From Conchocele bisecta (lineage: Eukaryota > Mollusca > Bivalvia > Lucinida > Thyasiridae): DNA of 64,000 nt. Made by a program: the position numbers and the translations under genes. Each line of letters begins with the position of its first letter. Position 1 is the stretch's first letter. Shown here piece after piece: positions 30,760-42,319 of this stretch. A model generated the notes under the pieces. It saw nothing but the letters and a program-made list of their open reading frames with translations, searched no databases and had not been told where the DNA came from. The stretch covers positions 78,627,488-78,691,487 of the forward strand of contig CM055271.1 in assembly GCA_029237695.1 (NCBI GenBank), read 5' to 3'.

Positions 30760-30858
30760 GTCTGTAACTCTGTGACCCTCCCGTACCGCACGTACCGTCT
30801 GGTACGTACGGTCTGGTACGTACGGTCCGGGAGGTCACAGAGTTACATGCTGTAACTA
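30760..30858. mobile_element. Family O hairpin, copy 3
   Basis: CTGTAACTCTGTGACCCTCC faces GGTCACAGAGTTACATG. The middle holds a tandem GGTACGTACGGTCTGGTACG. Confidence 0.62.
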
Positions 30859-30990
30859 CCACATCTACAGTGAAGATTTGTTGAAGGTTCCCAAACGGGT
30901 ATGCATAGGCACAATTATCGTTCGTTTGATTTGTAATTGAAAACGATACTTTCCCGGCTTTCAACTATTTACAAAACACAGAATAAGTTA

Positions 30991-31205
30991 TTAACCCTTA
31001 GAATGCGGATACCTGAAATTGTCGTCTGCTGTTGTTTCATATGTTGTCTTATTTCTCAATGAAAACATGGTTTGACAGCACTTTAGAATCATTTTCATTG
31101 GAAATGATTATAAAGTGCTGTAAAAGCATGTTTTTGACCCCAAAATATAAATAAATAAAAAATAAACAGCAGACGACAAATTTTAAATCAGCACTGTAAG
31201 GGTTA
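30991..31205. mobile_element. Family W palindrome, copy 2
   Basis: TTAACCCTTAGAATGCGG to GTAAGGGTTAA, centre TTTAGAATCATTTTCATTGG and its answer, with GTGCTGTAAAAGCATG near the right. Confidence 0.75.
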
Positions 31206-31489
31206 AGCATTAAACATACAAGGATGCTTTTCACTTTACATGATGATATTATACGTAAACGAGTGAAATAATAAAGTGTGATTTACAAAGGATCATAGTG
31301 CAAATCAAACCGCAAGAGATCGGACTTACGGTTTGTTTTTGTTTCATGATGACTTATGGAGAGTCAATGGAAATGTTTATTCATGTAACTATCCAATTTA
31401 TTATTCTACAACAATATTATGACGGGTACTGGTTACAATCAGGTGACGACTACTGGTCAATGACAATAATACGCCACATATATGTTATA

Positions 31490-31989
31490 NNNNNNNNNNN
31501 NNNNNNNNNNNNNNNNNNNNNNNNNNNNNNNNNNNNNNNNNNNNNNNNNNNNNNNNNNNNNNNNNNNNNNNNNNNNNNNNNNNNNNNNNNNNNNNNNNNN
31601 NNNNNNNNNNNNNNNNNNNNNNNNNNNNNNNNNNNNNNNNNNNNNNNNNNNNNNNNNNNNNNNNNNNNNNNNNNNNNNNNNNNNNNNNNNNNNNNNNNNN
31701 NNNNNNNNNNNNNNNNNNNNNNNNNNNNNNNNNNNNNNNNNNNNNNNNNNNNNNNNNNNNNNNNNNNNNNNNNNNNNNNNNNNNNNNNNNNNNNNNNNNN
31801 NNNNNNNNNNNNNNNNNNNNNNNNNNNNNNNNNNNNNNNNNNNNNNNNNNNNNNNNNNNNNNNNNNNNNNNNNNNNNNNNNNNNNNNNNNNNNNNNNNNN
31901 NNNNNNNNNNNNNNNNNNNNNNNNNNNNNNNNNNNNNNNNNNNNNNNNNNNNNNNNNNNNNNNNNNNNNNNNNNNNNNNNNNNNNNNNN
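31490..31989. other. Assembly gap, 500 N
   Basis: Exactly 500 N, a standard placeholder for unknown size. Both flanks carry ATATGTTATA, so the contig ends may share sequence. Open frames that cross the N run are meaningless. Confidence 0.98.
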
Positions 31990-32652
31990 TATATGTTATA
32001 TTCTGCTCTTATGAGCTGAACCAACGATCATATCCAATTGCATTGTATTTATAGGTTCTGAAAATATACTATGAAGTCATTTGACTAATCATGAGGCTCT
32101 GGTGTCGGGCAAATCTGTCAAAAAATGTCAGCCATCTTGCCGGATTTGCGAGATCGGCAGAGACCTTTGACACTTTCACACATTAAAACAGCTCAAAACC
32201 TATCTGGCACATCCCACAAATGTAGTTAAGACATTTAATTTTGTATTTACACAGGTAATCAAGAGTGGTTTGGTGATTTAATAACTTTATGGGATAGTTT
32301 TTGTGCGCAGACGCTGACGTTTTTGCATTCAAAATTGAGCGCCACTTCAACTTCCTTTTATTCTTAAAATCAACCAAAACAGGAATAAACAGTCTGAAAA
32401 GTTGTGTAATGTTTGTTTTAGTAGTGTATGCCACCGGCCAATTACACGCAAAATGTATATGCAAATTATTATGTTAACAGCTCCAATGTATGTAGTATAT
32501 GATACCAGCACATGTATGACGGGTTGGGACCGACCATAGAAGCTCGTGTGTGGTGTAAAATCTCTTTTCCGCCAGACACTGGCTTACATGATCACTGTTA
32601 AATGTAATATGTACATGTATGTAACTGATGTCAGTAGTTTCATTAAATGATA
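31990..32652. other. Intergenic, nothing recognised
   Basis: AT-rich sequence without terminal repeats, exons or RNA genes that I can support. Confidence 0.45.
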
Positions 32653-32889
32653 TACAGTAGAACCTCTCTAAACCGGACAGCCTGTCGATTCCATTTTGTT
32701 AATTTACTGCAGCTGGTTCCAACTATTGATCACGGAGGTCTGCATATAATTTACAATCAAATAATACATCTATGTCATCCTCTATAGCATCAATGCCTTC
32801 GCGTAACAGTACTGGCAAATTATCGTAAATGTCTGTCGACATACATTGACGTATATGAGCCAGTGCAATAACACAGCACATATATTCAA

Positions 32890-33218
32890 CGTGTATGATC
32901 ACGTGGTTACAACAACAACAACAAGTACTGAAACTTCCAGAAGCCATCCGATTCAAAGCTCGGATTATTTTATTTTGTAATTATTATGCAACGGATTTTG
33001 ATGAAATATGGCGCATCAAACGTGTCTTGTTGAGCTGCATTTGGTGGTCTCGGTACTTTGGCCCAAACTTCTGTCGTTTTTGCGAAGAATCGATTGGAAA
33101 TCGATTCTTCGCAAAAACGACAAAGTATGTGCCGAAATCCCGAGACCAACAAATGCAGCTCATGAACATTCAACACTTTCAGCCGTTGCTGTTGCTGTTG
33201 TAACCACGTGATCATGTA
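32890..33218. mobile_element. Family N palindromic MITE, copy 1
   Basis: Ends GTGTATGATCACGTGGTTAC plus (AAC)n at the left and (GTT)n-like plus GTAACCACGTGATCATG at the right. The centre is GCGAAGAATCGATTGG and its answer TCGATTCTTCGCAAAAACG. Copies are at 36910 and 40021. Confidence 0.78.
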
Positions 33219-33410
33219 CCGTGATATTTAAATTAGTCGTGTTCAGCGATGACCATACAATGCTGATTATGCATGACTGTCTTCGTCGTATTTTCTCCAG
33301 TAAAAACGTTGTTTACATTGTAGTTTGTGTTTTCAAAATGCCTCTGAGAAAAAATCACCTACTTTTGAATACTAAACACATTACATTTAAATATTTATTT
33401 AAACGTACTT

Positions 33411-33550
33411 GTGCTTGAAATCAAGCAACTTGACTGTCTGAGGCTGAGCTGCGCTACAGTTCAGACTCAGACAATCAAATTGCTTGATTTAGAATTGGTA
33501 TTGCCAAACGTGGATAATCTGGGTATGATTAACGCAGGCCGTTCTGCGAC
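33411..33550. mobile_element. Family Y element, copy 3
   Basis: GACTGTCTGAGGCTGAGCTG facing CAGTTCAGACTCAGACAATC, followed by GGTATGATTAACGCAGGC. No coding signal. Confidence 0.6.
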
Positions 33551-33985
33551 TACCGCTGTCCACATACTCCGTGTGTTGTATGGTCTCGTTCAGGGGCGTG
33601 TGATCTCCTGTTGTGGTTTCAACTTTCCCAATATGCCTGTATATTCCGCTGCATGCATATTCCGTAGATATGATGCAATTATTATGTTCTGCATAACTAT
33701 TTGCATGGTATCAAATAAAGAAGACGGAACAGTGCAGAAAATATAAAACAAGTAACACTGATGAATGTATCACTCAAAAACATTAACGCAAACGAATTAA
33801 CGCATATTTCAAAGTAATTTGATCTCAACCGTGAGCACAGGGATCGAATGAATCGTCCATAAAATGAAAACATGGATGATGACGTTTGTAACCAATCAAA
33901 GTTACTGTAACAGATATAGTAGTGCATATAGTAGGCACCCGAATACTTTAACGCAAATCTCGGACACACCGACAGACAGACCGAC
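33550..33985. other. Intergenic, nothing recognised
   Basis: Mixed composition; open frames at 33411-33746 (+) and 33697-33969 (-) overlap repeats and lack splice or family support. Confidence 0.4.
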
Positions 33986-33989
33986 CGGG

Positions 33990-34371
33990 TGACGACTTTA
34001 TCCCGTCAAAACAGTGCATATGTGCCGTGACACACGGTGCAGTGAAACATTTTTGATATCCAGTCAATACTATTTTTGCATTTTACAGCAATTTGTAGGT
34101 GTTGACGGGATAAATAGAATAGTAGGTTAGTGCCGAGAATGGGAAAAAATATCTGGCGCGGCACGGAAACGGGATGTGCACTAACCTACTATTCTCTATC
34201 TATTTTCCTTATTTCTGAACCAAAGTATATGGTGTGACCACTCATTTCAACCGTCTCGGCGAAACGGTTCAAATGAGTGGTCACAACATATACTTCTGAT
34301 TCTTGAGGCTTGCCGGATATCTTTTCCCATTCACGGCACTAACCTACTATTCTCTATATATTCATCCCAAC
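33990..34371. mobile_element. Family V long palindrome
   Basis: AATAGTAGGTTAGTGCCG at about 34117 faces CGGCACTAACCTACTATTC near 34336; the centre GTGACCACTCATTTCAACCG pairs with CGGTTCAAATGAGTGGTCAC. An outer TATCCCGTCA/TGACGGGATA pair lies at 33999 and 34104. Confidence 0.7.
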
Positions 34372-34514
34372 ATTTATTTCGGGCTACATAAAGACATATA
34401 CAGCCAGCATCTGTTCCTGGGTCCACACACGAACGATTATCTATAGTTGATGCATAGGTTGTGCCACCGTTTTCGCTTTTATTATTTGAAAACGATGTTT
34501 GCGTTTAAACCAAC

Positions 34515-35335
34515 GGTCATGGGAAGAAATCTGGCAACTTCACAGAATTGTGGAAAGACTACCAAAACCAAACATGTCTGGCAACCTTATTTGTAGGCTG
34601 ATGGAAGTATTTCAGTGACTAATTCACTCTTTCTTGCAAAGAGGAATATTTTATGACAGTCTTGACCCACATGCGGCATGCCTATGTGTCCTATATTTGT
34701 TTATATTCCGAGTCTGGCAAGTTGACATGTTAATGATTCATTTCTGATGGCGGCCATGTTTGGCAAATCTGGCAGATCTGACATGACAGATATTGGGCAG
34801 CATATTATAATTGATAAATTAAGGCAAGTAACGTTGTTATGATCACGATCTGATTTTCACCTTATGGAACCTCTCTAAGACGAACAACGGAGTAGTTCTG
34901 CAATCATACATTTACTGACACACAATCGATCGTGTAGGGGAATTAGCCTAAATATATCAGAGTCCCGTGTTAACACCCGTGCCCAGACTACCAAACGGCA
35001 CCTCAAGGTGACCCTGCGTGGGTCCGACCTTCTAATCAACCAAATTGAGAGTATATAACACTAGTGAGCACGTTGTACACTGATTAACCATCCCCAACAG
35101 ACGGCCTTATATATTCTACGGATGACATTTAATGCTATTGCATCCGAATTACCAAATTGAACTGGTCCCCGCCGATGTGTGCTTGTCTAAATATTATTAT
35201 GCACCCAGTAATACTTGTTTAAAATCTGAAGAACATGCCATACCGTTATACAATGTACTTGTTACAGAAAAGAGGTTTGGTGACCAGTAAAGCTTCAATG
35301 TATGATAATGTGCTTATGCTATACATATAATCTAA
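34515..35335. other. Intergenic, nothing recognised
   Basis: Unique-looking sequence without supported exon. A partial family C arm (GGAACCTCTCTAAGACG) is near 34865. Confidence 0.4.
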
Positions 35336-35457
35336 CATTTGTGATGCTTTAATATATTTATTAAACTCGTTGACAGATTGGATAGCCTCGTTTCATATTA
35401 AATCAGTAAAAAATCGTTTAATAACTATCATATTCAATCATCACTCATGTAAGATGC
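35335..35457. mobile_element. Family X palindrome, copy 2
   Basis: TAACATTTGTGATGCTTTAA to ATCATCACTCATGTAAGAT with shortened arms compared with 12745-12890. Confidence 0.6.
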
Positions 35458-35652
35458 TCTATGTATGCAAGAATTGAACATTACTCAAAGTGTACGAATG
35501 ACAGTAGAACCTCTATAAACCGGACACGCATGCAGTCTTTGTATCATTAATTAATCTTATGTGTTTCATTGGTGTATATTTATGATGATACTGACTGTTC
35601 CCAAGGTTGCAACGCAGAGCCGCATACATTAGCATAGTCCAATGTCTGATTT

Positions 35653-35724
35653 ACAGTGGAACATATCTAAGCCGGAAATCCTGGGGACCTCACATGGTGT
35701 CCGGTTTAGAGAGTTTCCACTGTA
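35653..35724. mobile_element. Family C short hairpin
   Basis: ACAGTGGAACATATCTAAGC to GGTTTAGAGAGTTTCCACTG. Partial arms of the same family are at 32653-32686 and 35502-35535. Confidence 0.68.
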
Positions 35725-35894
35725 CCAAGATACTGGTTCAAAAGGCAACTGGACCTACAGCAAATATTTGTTGAAGGTTTCCCAAAGAAAACGAATGGAA
35801 AACGCAGTGAAAAAGACCGGTGTGTACACCAATATGTAGAGATACGAGCTTCATTGTTTGTACTATATAAAGGTGTGTCGTTTCTTTCAACGCT

Positions 35895-36600
35895 CCGGTT
35901 TGACTAGTTTTCATTACCTGTTCCTGGTTCGACAAACGAACGATAGACACGAACGGCTTTCGCTTTTATAATTAGAAAACGATGATTTCGTTGGTTTACA
36001 CATTTTCCATTTAAAAACAACGAAAACGATGCGAGAACGATGCGCTGAAAGAAACGACAGGCGTTCAAATAATGGAAATATCGTTTATATAACCTGTGAA
36101 GTTTATTAGCGTGAAATAATACACGAGATATTGGGTCCTTACGCATAGCGAACCGAGTTTGCTTATCGATAGGATCCAATCACGTGGGCATTATTTCAAG
36201 ATAATCAGCTTACCTGGTTCAATAAACGTTTTCTTATATTTCAAACACGATACTTTATAATAAAAAAAAAAGAAGCAAATCAAGCCAATATGACCAAGAA
36301 GTTTGCGAATTAATTTCTGGAGGCGGATCATAGTGAAGGCGACTGTCACGCGATTCAGGAGGTGTGTCTGAGAAATTGATTGGTCAAAGGAAACACGTCA
36401 TTTCTCAATATATGGTAAGCACGAGAGTGGTGTAAACTACTGATGTCGAGTGGTGTAATATTTCTGTAAACTACTGGCTGAAATTTAAGAAAGCCGGATA
36501 TTTAAACGAAAATATCGTTTTCACGTACAATACCGACAAACGATAACAGTTTATATACACTATGATCTTTTTCACTTCGTTTTCCATTCGTTTTTATTTA
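35895..36600. repeat. Family R repeat, two blocks
   Basis: AAAACGATGATTTCGTTGG, AACGATGCGCTGAAAGAAAC and, from 36480, AACGAAAATATCGTTTTCAC and TCGTTTTCCATTCG. The two blocks may be halves of one interrupted palindrome. Confidence 0.5.
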
Positions 36601-36697
36601 TTTTTGTTTGGGAAACTTCAACAAATGTTTACTGTATGTACATGTAATAACCTCTACATTTCTGACATAACATGTAAGAACAATATATATTTTAAAG

Positions 36698-36881
36698 AAC
36701 AAGAAAACCAACATACAGAAAATTGCTGAGTTTGTCGGTAAAACGTTAACGGAAGACCAACTTAACAAGATAGACGAGCACACGGATATCGATAACATGA
36801 AAGGAAATGCCGCCGTCAACTACTCGTGGCACGAAGCGGAGTTTAAAACGAACAAGGATTACGGTGGATTTATTAACAATG
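36698..36881 (+). CDS. Sulfotransferase exon (penultimate-type)
   Basis: 184 bp from a TTTAAAG acceptor to a weak GTTTGT donor, phase zero in and one base out. It encodes NIQKIAEFVGKTLTEDQLNK, IDEHTDIDNMKGN and AVNYSWHEAEF, which is the C-terminal helical part of cytosolic (PAPS-dependent) sulfotransferases. These transfer sulfate to small hydroxyl or amine substrates. Size and both boundaries match the penultimate coding exon of vertebrate SULT genes as I remember them. The PAPS-binding G-x-x-G-x-W-K segment should be in the next exon, which I did not find, nor the upstream exons. Either a gene with distant exons or an orphan exon. A family N element begins 28 bases past the donor. Confidence 0.82.
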
Positions 36882-36909
36882 GTTTGTATTGATTCAATGC
36901 ATAGCCAAT

Positions 36910-37311
36910 GTGTATGATCACGTGGTTACAACAACAACAACAAGTACTGAAACTTCCAGAAGCCCTCCAATTATAAGTACGTATTCTTTTATTTTGTCCT
37001 TATTATGTAACGGATTTTTATGAAATATGGCGCATCAAAAGCATCCTGTTAGCTGCATTTGATGGTCTCCGTACTTTGGACCAAACTTCTGTCGTTTTTG
37101 CGAAGAATCGATTTCTGTGTCAAAAACAACATATGTATGTGCCGAACTCCATTGATCACCACATACAGCTCATGAAGACGCGTTTGCTGCGCTTTTATTC
37201 ATCAAAATCCGTTTCCTATTAAATAAAATATCAAATATTACTTACTTTGGAGTGGGTGCGCTTTCAACACTTTCAGCCATCGTTGTTGTTGTTGTAACCA
37301 CGTGACCATGC
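36910..37311. mobile_element. Family N palindromic MITE, copy 2
   Basis: TGTGTATGATCACGTGGTTA to TAACCACGTGACCATGCACC. The centre TCGTTTTTGCGAAGAATCG has lost most of its right partner. Confidence 0.72.
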
Positions 37312-38045
37312 ACCTGGATATCTTGTGTGACCGAAACCATAAAGAACGGAATATGAGACGAGTCATGTAATTGTGTACCGAAGACGATGTGCGGTTTTTC
37401 AAAACAACTATTTACATAAACTGTTGCATTTATGTAAATGACGTACATTGTATAAGTGACGAAATTGTCTATTCCGCATTGGTTCTAAACAGTTCGCTAC
37501 ATGTAACTTTCAACATCATAATGTTAGAAAATATTTTCTTCGTAGGAGACGATAATCCTCGAGCGCTATAGCGAACTAATTAAGAAATAAAACCATCGGC
37601 TGTTTAGTTTACTGGGGTATCCACAACATTTGGTATGTTTAAAGTGCGTGGAGTCCGCCGCAAATTTCAAACATAACAAACGTATTGTCCATCACAGTAA
37701 ACGCAACAGCACATGGTTTTATTATTTATATTTACACTGCATTTTCTGATAGTTTCAAAAATATAAATAACCTAATATGGCACTAAAATTAAGAATACTA
37801 TGGATTTACGTCAGTTTGTCGCAATTCATGGAACAGCGACGTTGCCGGTCAATAGCGTGCAGTGGTTGACAACCTCGATGGAAATTAATGAAGTCAAACG
37901 GACTTTAGCTAATCAACAACATGGCGCGACGTCACGTGGGTCTAATGTATTGTACTGGGATATAAACGCAATACGTTGAATGGGCGTTGCCATTATGTAT
38001 TTATGGACAGTGTAAATATCGTGATGTAATTCACTTAGCCCATCA
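37312..38045. other. Intergenic, nothing recognised
   Basis: No palindromes with recognisable ends and no supported exon. Confidence 0.4.
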
Positions 38046-38048
38046 TAT

Positions 38049-38403
38049 ACGGAGTCCCGCAGGGACGTATAATTCTTTTTTTTATTAATTCGTTCCCACG
38101 AAGTAACAATTCGTTCCCTCAATTTAACAATTCCTTCCCACGAATTAACAATATGTTCCCTCAATTTAACAATTCGTTCCCACGAAATAACAATTCGTTC
38201 CCACGTGGGAACAAATTGTTAATTCGATGAAACAAATTGTTAAATTGATGGAACGAATTGTCGTTAAATTCGAGGGAACGTATTGTTATATCGTGGGAAC
38301 GAATTGTTAATTCGAGGGAACGAATTGTTAAATTGTGGGAACGAATTGTTATTTCGTGGGAACAAATTAATAAAAAAAATCCATATCCCCTGTGAGGCTC
38401 CGT
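38049..38403. mobile_element. Family E foldback with 21-bp tandem arms, copy 5
   Basis: ACGGAGTCCCGCAGGGACGT to CCCCTGTGAGGCTCCGT. The units switch orientation at about 38205 (TTCCCACGTGGGAA). Left arm about 5.7 units, right arm about 8. One unit carries a small insertion near 38261. Confidence 0.8.
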
Positions 38404-38434
38404 AATCATCAACATTTCCCATGTACATGTACTC

Positions 38435-38700
38435 TGTAAACGCAGCTGTGTCTGATGACATGGGGCTTACGGGATTTACGACCCGTGTAGATCCTAATCA
38501 AGTAACGTCTTCCTGTCGACTGTTCACGATATACATTGTATATTTCTTGTTAGAAGCATGATATGAGTTTCATTGATGGAATGGCGAACAGTGCAGATCC
38601 TATTTATATTAATCAGACTGTGCGGATGCACATGCTGATCCCGATCTACACTGCTCGCAAAACCGATACGCCCAATCCCCAGTCACAGCCACATATACAT
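38435..38700. repeat. Family K blocks, copy 4
   Basis: Reversed and direct K blocks: GTGTAGATCCTAATCAAG and CAGACTGTGCGGATGCACAT, ending CCCCAGTCACAGCCACATAT. Confidence 0.5.
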
Positions 38701-38739
38701 AGGCACAGCTCGCCAACGTGTCAATGGAAAAATACAGGA

Positions 38740-39004
38740 CGTTATCAGGTAACCTGCCCTGTATTGACCGAATATGTACTGACTGATAACATATTGTTGT
38801 ATCAGGCACAAACATCCGGGTTACAGCGAAGTGAAAAATTACTTTCCATTGATCGGATGACGTCACGTGACGTTACCGAATGACGTCAGTATAATTTTTG
38901 ATATCAAGTTTAATAGGCTCGGCAAGCCTCAGAATTCCTACGTGTTTCCTAGCCTTGCCGGATAAACTTGATATCAAAAGACGATAGCCTGGTATTCTCT
39001 ATTT
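38740..39004. mobile_element. Family P element, copy 4
   Basis: TTTGATATCAAGTTTAATAG faces GGATAAACTTGATATCAAAA; GGTAACCTGCC and a TGACGTCACGTGACG run lie upstream. Confidence 0.55.
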
Positions 39005-39167
39005 ACGACATGTACTCCTATAGTTCTTACATTAGGATAATACCTCTTTCCATTGAATAACACATGTACACATGTACATTAGCAGTGCAATTTATGTTTC
39101 ATCATTTGCCTTTCGGAGTGTTCTAACACTGCCTGTACTCTTTGAACTGTTGCATATATATTGTATT

Positions 39168-39890
39168 ATGCTCCCCGAAAAAAAAATTCGGGGAGCATAT
39201 AGTTACCGCTTTGTCCGGCGCCTGCCGTCTGAGTTTTACGTAAAAGCTTTTTCAAATTGCTATATCTCTGTGACTGCTTGGGATATCAACTTGAAACTTC
39301 ATATACACATTGATCACCATCCATATTTTAATTGTATAGCCTACCCATTCTGCCCAGAAGCCCAACGTCAAGGTCAAATGACTTTAAACTTGTTGTTAAA
39401 GTTTTACGTTGCAGTTTTTCAAATCGCTATATATCTGTGACCTCTTGCGATATCAACTTGAAACTTCATTATACGCATTGATCACAATCCATTTGTTCAT
39501 TGTATATCCTACACAGGAGCACAAGGTTAAATGACTTATACAATGTAATATGTGTTAAAGCTTACGTTAACGGTTTTCAAATTGCTATATCTCTGTGACT
39601 GCTTGGGATGTCAACTTGAAACTTCATATGCACTTTGATCACCATCCCTATTTTCATTGTATACCCTACCCATGCTGCACTGGAGCCCAAGGTCAAGGTC
39701 AAATGACTTTACTATTTTTTTTAAAGTTTTACGTTGCAGTTTTTAAAATTGCTATATCTCTGTGACCGCTTGTGATATCAACTTGAAACATCACAAACGC
39801 ATTGATCACCATTTATTGTGCTTAATAAGCATACTACGCCAATACCCAGAATCAAGGACTTTGAATTTCAATCCAGGCGTCATCGGGGAG
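39168..39890. repeat. Family S tandem repeat, about four units
   Basis: Starts with the small hairpin GCTCCCCG/CGGGGAGC, then units of about 180 bp sharing TTGCTATATCTCTGTGAC, GATATCAACTTGAAACTTCA and CAAGGTCAAATGACTT. Open frames inside are part of the repeat. Confidence 0.7.
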
Positions 39891-40020
39891 GATTTGTAGG
39901 ATTTGTCGACCATCTAGTTAATATTGGTATTCATCCGGCGGAACATATGAATGTGTATTGCATTGTTTCCTATGTTCTATAGACTGAAGTCCTTATCTTA
40001 ACAATTCCATTAGATATCAA

Positions 40021-40440
40021 GGTGTATGATCACGTGGTTACAACAACAACAACAAGTACGGAAACTTCCAGAAGTCCTCCGATTCAAGTACGTATTCTTT
40101 ATTTTTGTCATTATTATGTAACGGATTTTTAAGAGATATGGCGTCTTGTTAAGCTGCATTTGGTTATCTCGGTACTTGGCCCAAACATCTGTCGTTTTTG
40201 CGAATAATCGATTTCCGTGTCTACTGACACGGAACTCGATTCTTCGCAAAAACGACATAACTATGTGCCGGACTGCCGGGACCACCAAAATGCAGCCCAT
40301 GAAGACGCATTTCATGCGAAATATTTCATCAAAATCCGTTGCCTATTAAGGAAAATATCAAATAATACTTACTTTGCAGTGGGCGCGCTTTCAACATTTT
40401 CAGCCATTGTTGTTGTTGTTGTAACCACGTGATCATGAAC
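40021..40440. mobile_element. Family N palindromic MITE, copy 3
   Basis: GTGTATGATCACGTGGTTAC to GTAACCACGTGATCATGAAC, centre TCCGTGTCTACTGACACGGA. Confidence 0.76.
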
Positions 40441-40619
40441 CTTGCATATAGCTACCATAAAATGTTAAATATTGCTCCATAGAAATCATTTTAAAGTTGA
40501 TCCCTTGTGAGACCGCTTGGTGTGCGCTGACTATAAATCTACACATATTGCGTCGGAATTGGTACATACATTAACACAATTAGCATGTGCAACAATACTT
40601 TTTCGAGAATGTTAAATGT

Positions 40620-40885
40620 TATCAAAATTTATTAATGAGCATATTTCGTAAAATTTGGTCAAATATTGATTTTATTTCGAAAAAAAGATTGACAATTTAA
40701 TGGGAGACAAGAGGTGGCCACGGAGCAGTCGAAAAACGAACAATGTTGGAAATTGACTCTGTAACCTGGTTATGTAGCTTGGAAATGATCTAACTAAGAA
40801 AACAAAAGTTTAATTTTGAAAATTGGTCTACTATTTCTGAAATTGGAAAAATACAAATCCCCATGCTACATGTAAATACCCATAT
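40620..40885. repeat. Family Q repeat, diverged copy
   Basis: Contains AATATTGATTTTATTTCGAA, TCTAACTAAGAAAACAAAAG and TTGAAAATTGGTC, matching 180-400. A reversed relative is at 42505-42730. Confidence 0.5.
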
Positions 40886-40896
40886 AAATCTTCATT

Positions 40897-41412
40897 CGGT
40901 TGGGCCAGGTATTGTCCAGAATGTCCGTTTGTTTACGGGTTCTATAGACGGTTGGATAATGTATTGTCTGGAATGTCCGTTTGTTTACAGGTTCCATTGA
41001 CGGTCGGGCCAGTTATTGTCTAGAATGTCCGTTTGTTTTCAGGTTACATTGACGGTCTGGCCAGTTATTGTCTAGAATGTCCGTTTGTTTTCAGGTTACA
41101 TTGACGGTTGGGCAAGGTATTGTCTAGAATGTCCGTTTGTTTACGGGATCCATTGACGGTTGGGCAAGGTATTGTCTAGAATGTCCGTTTGTTTACGGGA
41201 TCCATTGACGGTTGGGCAAGGTATTGTCTAGAATGTCCGTTTGTTTACGGGATCCATTGACGGTTGGGCAAGGTATTGTCTAGAATGTCCGTTTGTTTAC
41301 GGGATCCATTGACGGTTGGGCAAGGTATTGTCTAGAATATCCGTTTTTTTTCAGGTTCCAATGACGGTTGGGCCAGGTATTGTCTAGAATGTCCGTTTGT
41401 TTACAGGTTGGA
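40897..41412. repeat. Family I 52-bp tandem repeat, about 10 units
   Basis: Unit contains TATTGTCTAGAATGTCCGTT, TGTTTACGGGATCC and ATTGACGGTTGGGCAAGG. The four central units are nearly identical, while the edges are diverged, as expected for an array growing by unequal exchange. Confidence 0.9.
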
Positions 41413-41895
41413 CATGTGGAAATCAAATCAATATTGGACCAAATTTAATGAAATAAAAAGAAGGCTCATTCTTAAATTTTGCTAAAATAATGTGTTTGCA
41501 TTGTTTATATGGCCGTACAATTTGGGCACGTTTCGTGAAACAGAAAGTAGTGATAACTTATTACTTACACAAGCAAATAAATGCTCGTCTGTGCGTTCAC
41601 CTAGAACATAATGTATCTGAGATACCACTTTATAATGAAAATAAATATATTTGTATTTAATGCAGATACATGTAGTGAACTATGGTAAACAAAATGCCGC
41701 CCTGTGTTCCCGGTAGTACGTTCTACGCGCCACAGCAGTGATGTTTAAAGTATGTATAACACGCCGACCGAGCCATTCATAAACTCTATATGTTACAGAA
41801 CACTGGATGTCCGAAGGTACAAAATCTCATTGCCTGTCTCAATTATGGAAACGGTTGACCACGTACATGTACAGAACCTATTCTTCCATGCAACA

Positions 41896-42319
41896 TTAAA
41901 GGTAAATGCCCACTCAGTAGGCACAAAATGTTCTTTATAGGAATTAAATAAGTGTATAATTGTTTCACTATTCCACCAGTTCTAAATATTACGAGTGGTC
42001 GCTATACAGATATAATCATTTAGTAATATGTATTTTACTGATAGTGACGCGCGTTGGTATCAGGCTATTTTCAGGCTATGTTATTTTTTAATTATTTATA
42101 CTATGAGTATATATAGTAATATTCGTTAACATTTTAAAGAAATACGGTTATCGCCCCTGATATCAGTGTGGAAAGTTACGTATGATATAAAATGTATAAT
42201 AATGCCAATCAATACGTGGGGTATTGATGAATGTATGTTTATTTTGCTTGAAAATGTCTGAGATGATGTCTCTGATATAAAGAACATTGTGTGCCTACTG
42301 AGTGGGTATATACCTTTAA
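41896..42319. mobile_element. Family M element, copy 6
   Basis: TTAAAGGTAAATGCCCACTC to GAGTGGGTATATACCTTTAA inverted ends. Confidence 0.7.

Noticed and set aside
31298..32054. Frames of 179-238 codons
   Set aside because: They run through the 500-N gap.
36598..36819. 73-codon minus-strand frame
   Set aside because: It is the antisense shadow of the sulfotransferase exon.
39072..39440. 122-codon plus-strand frame
   Set aside because: It lies over the family S tandem repeat and reads through repeat units.
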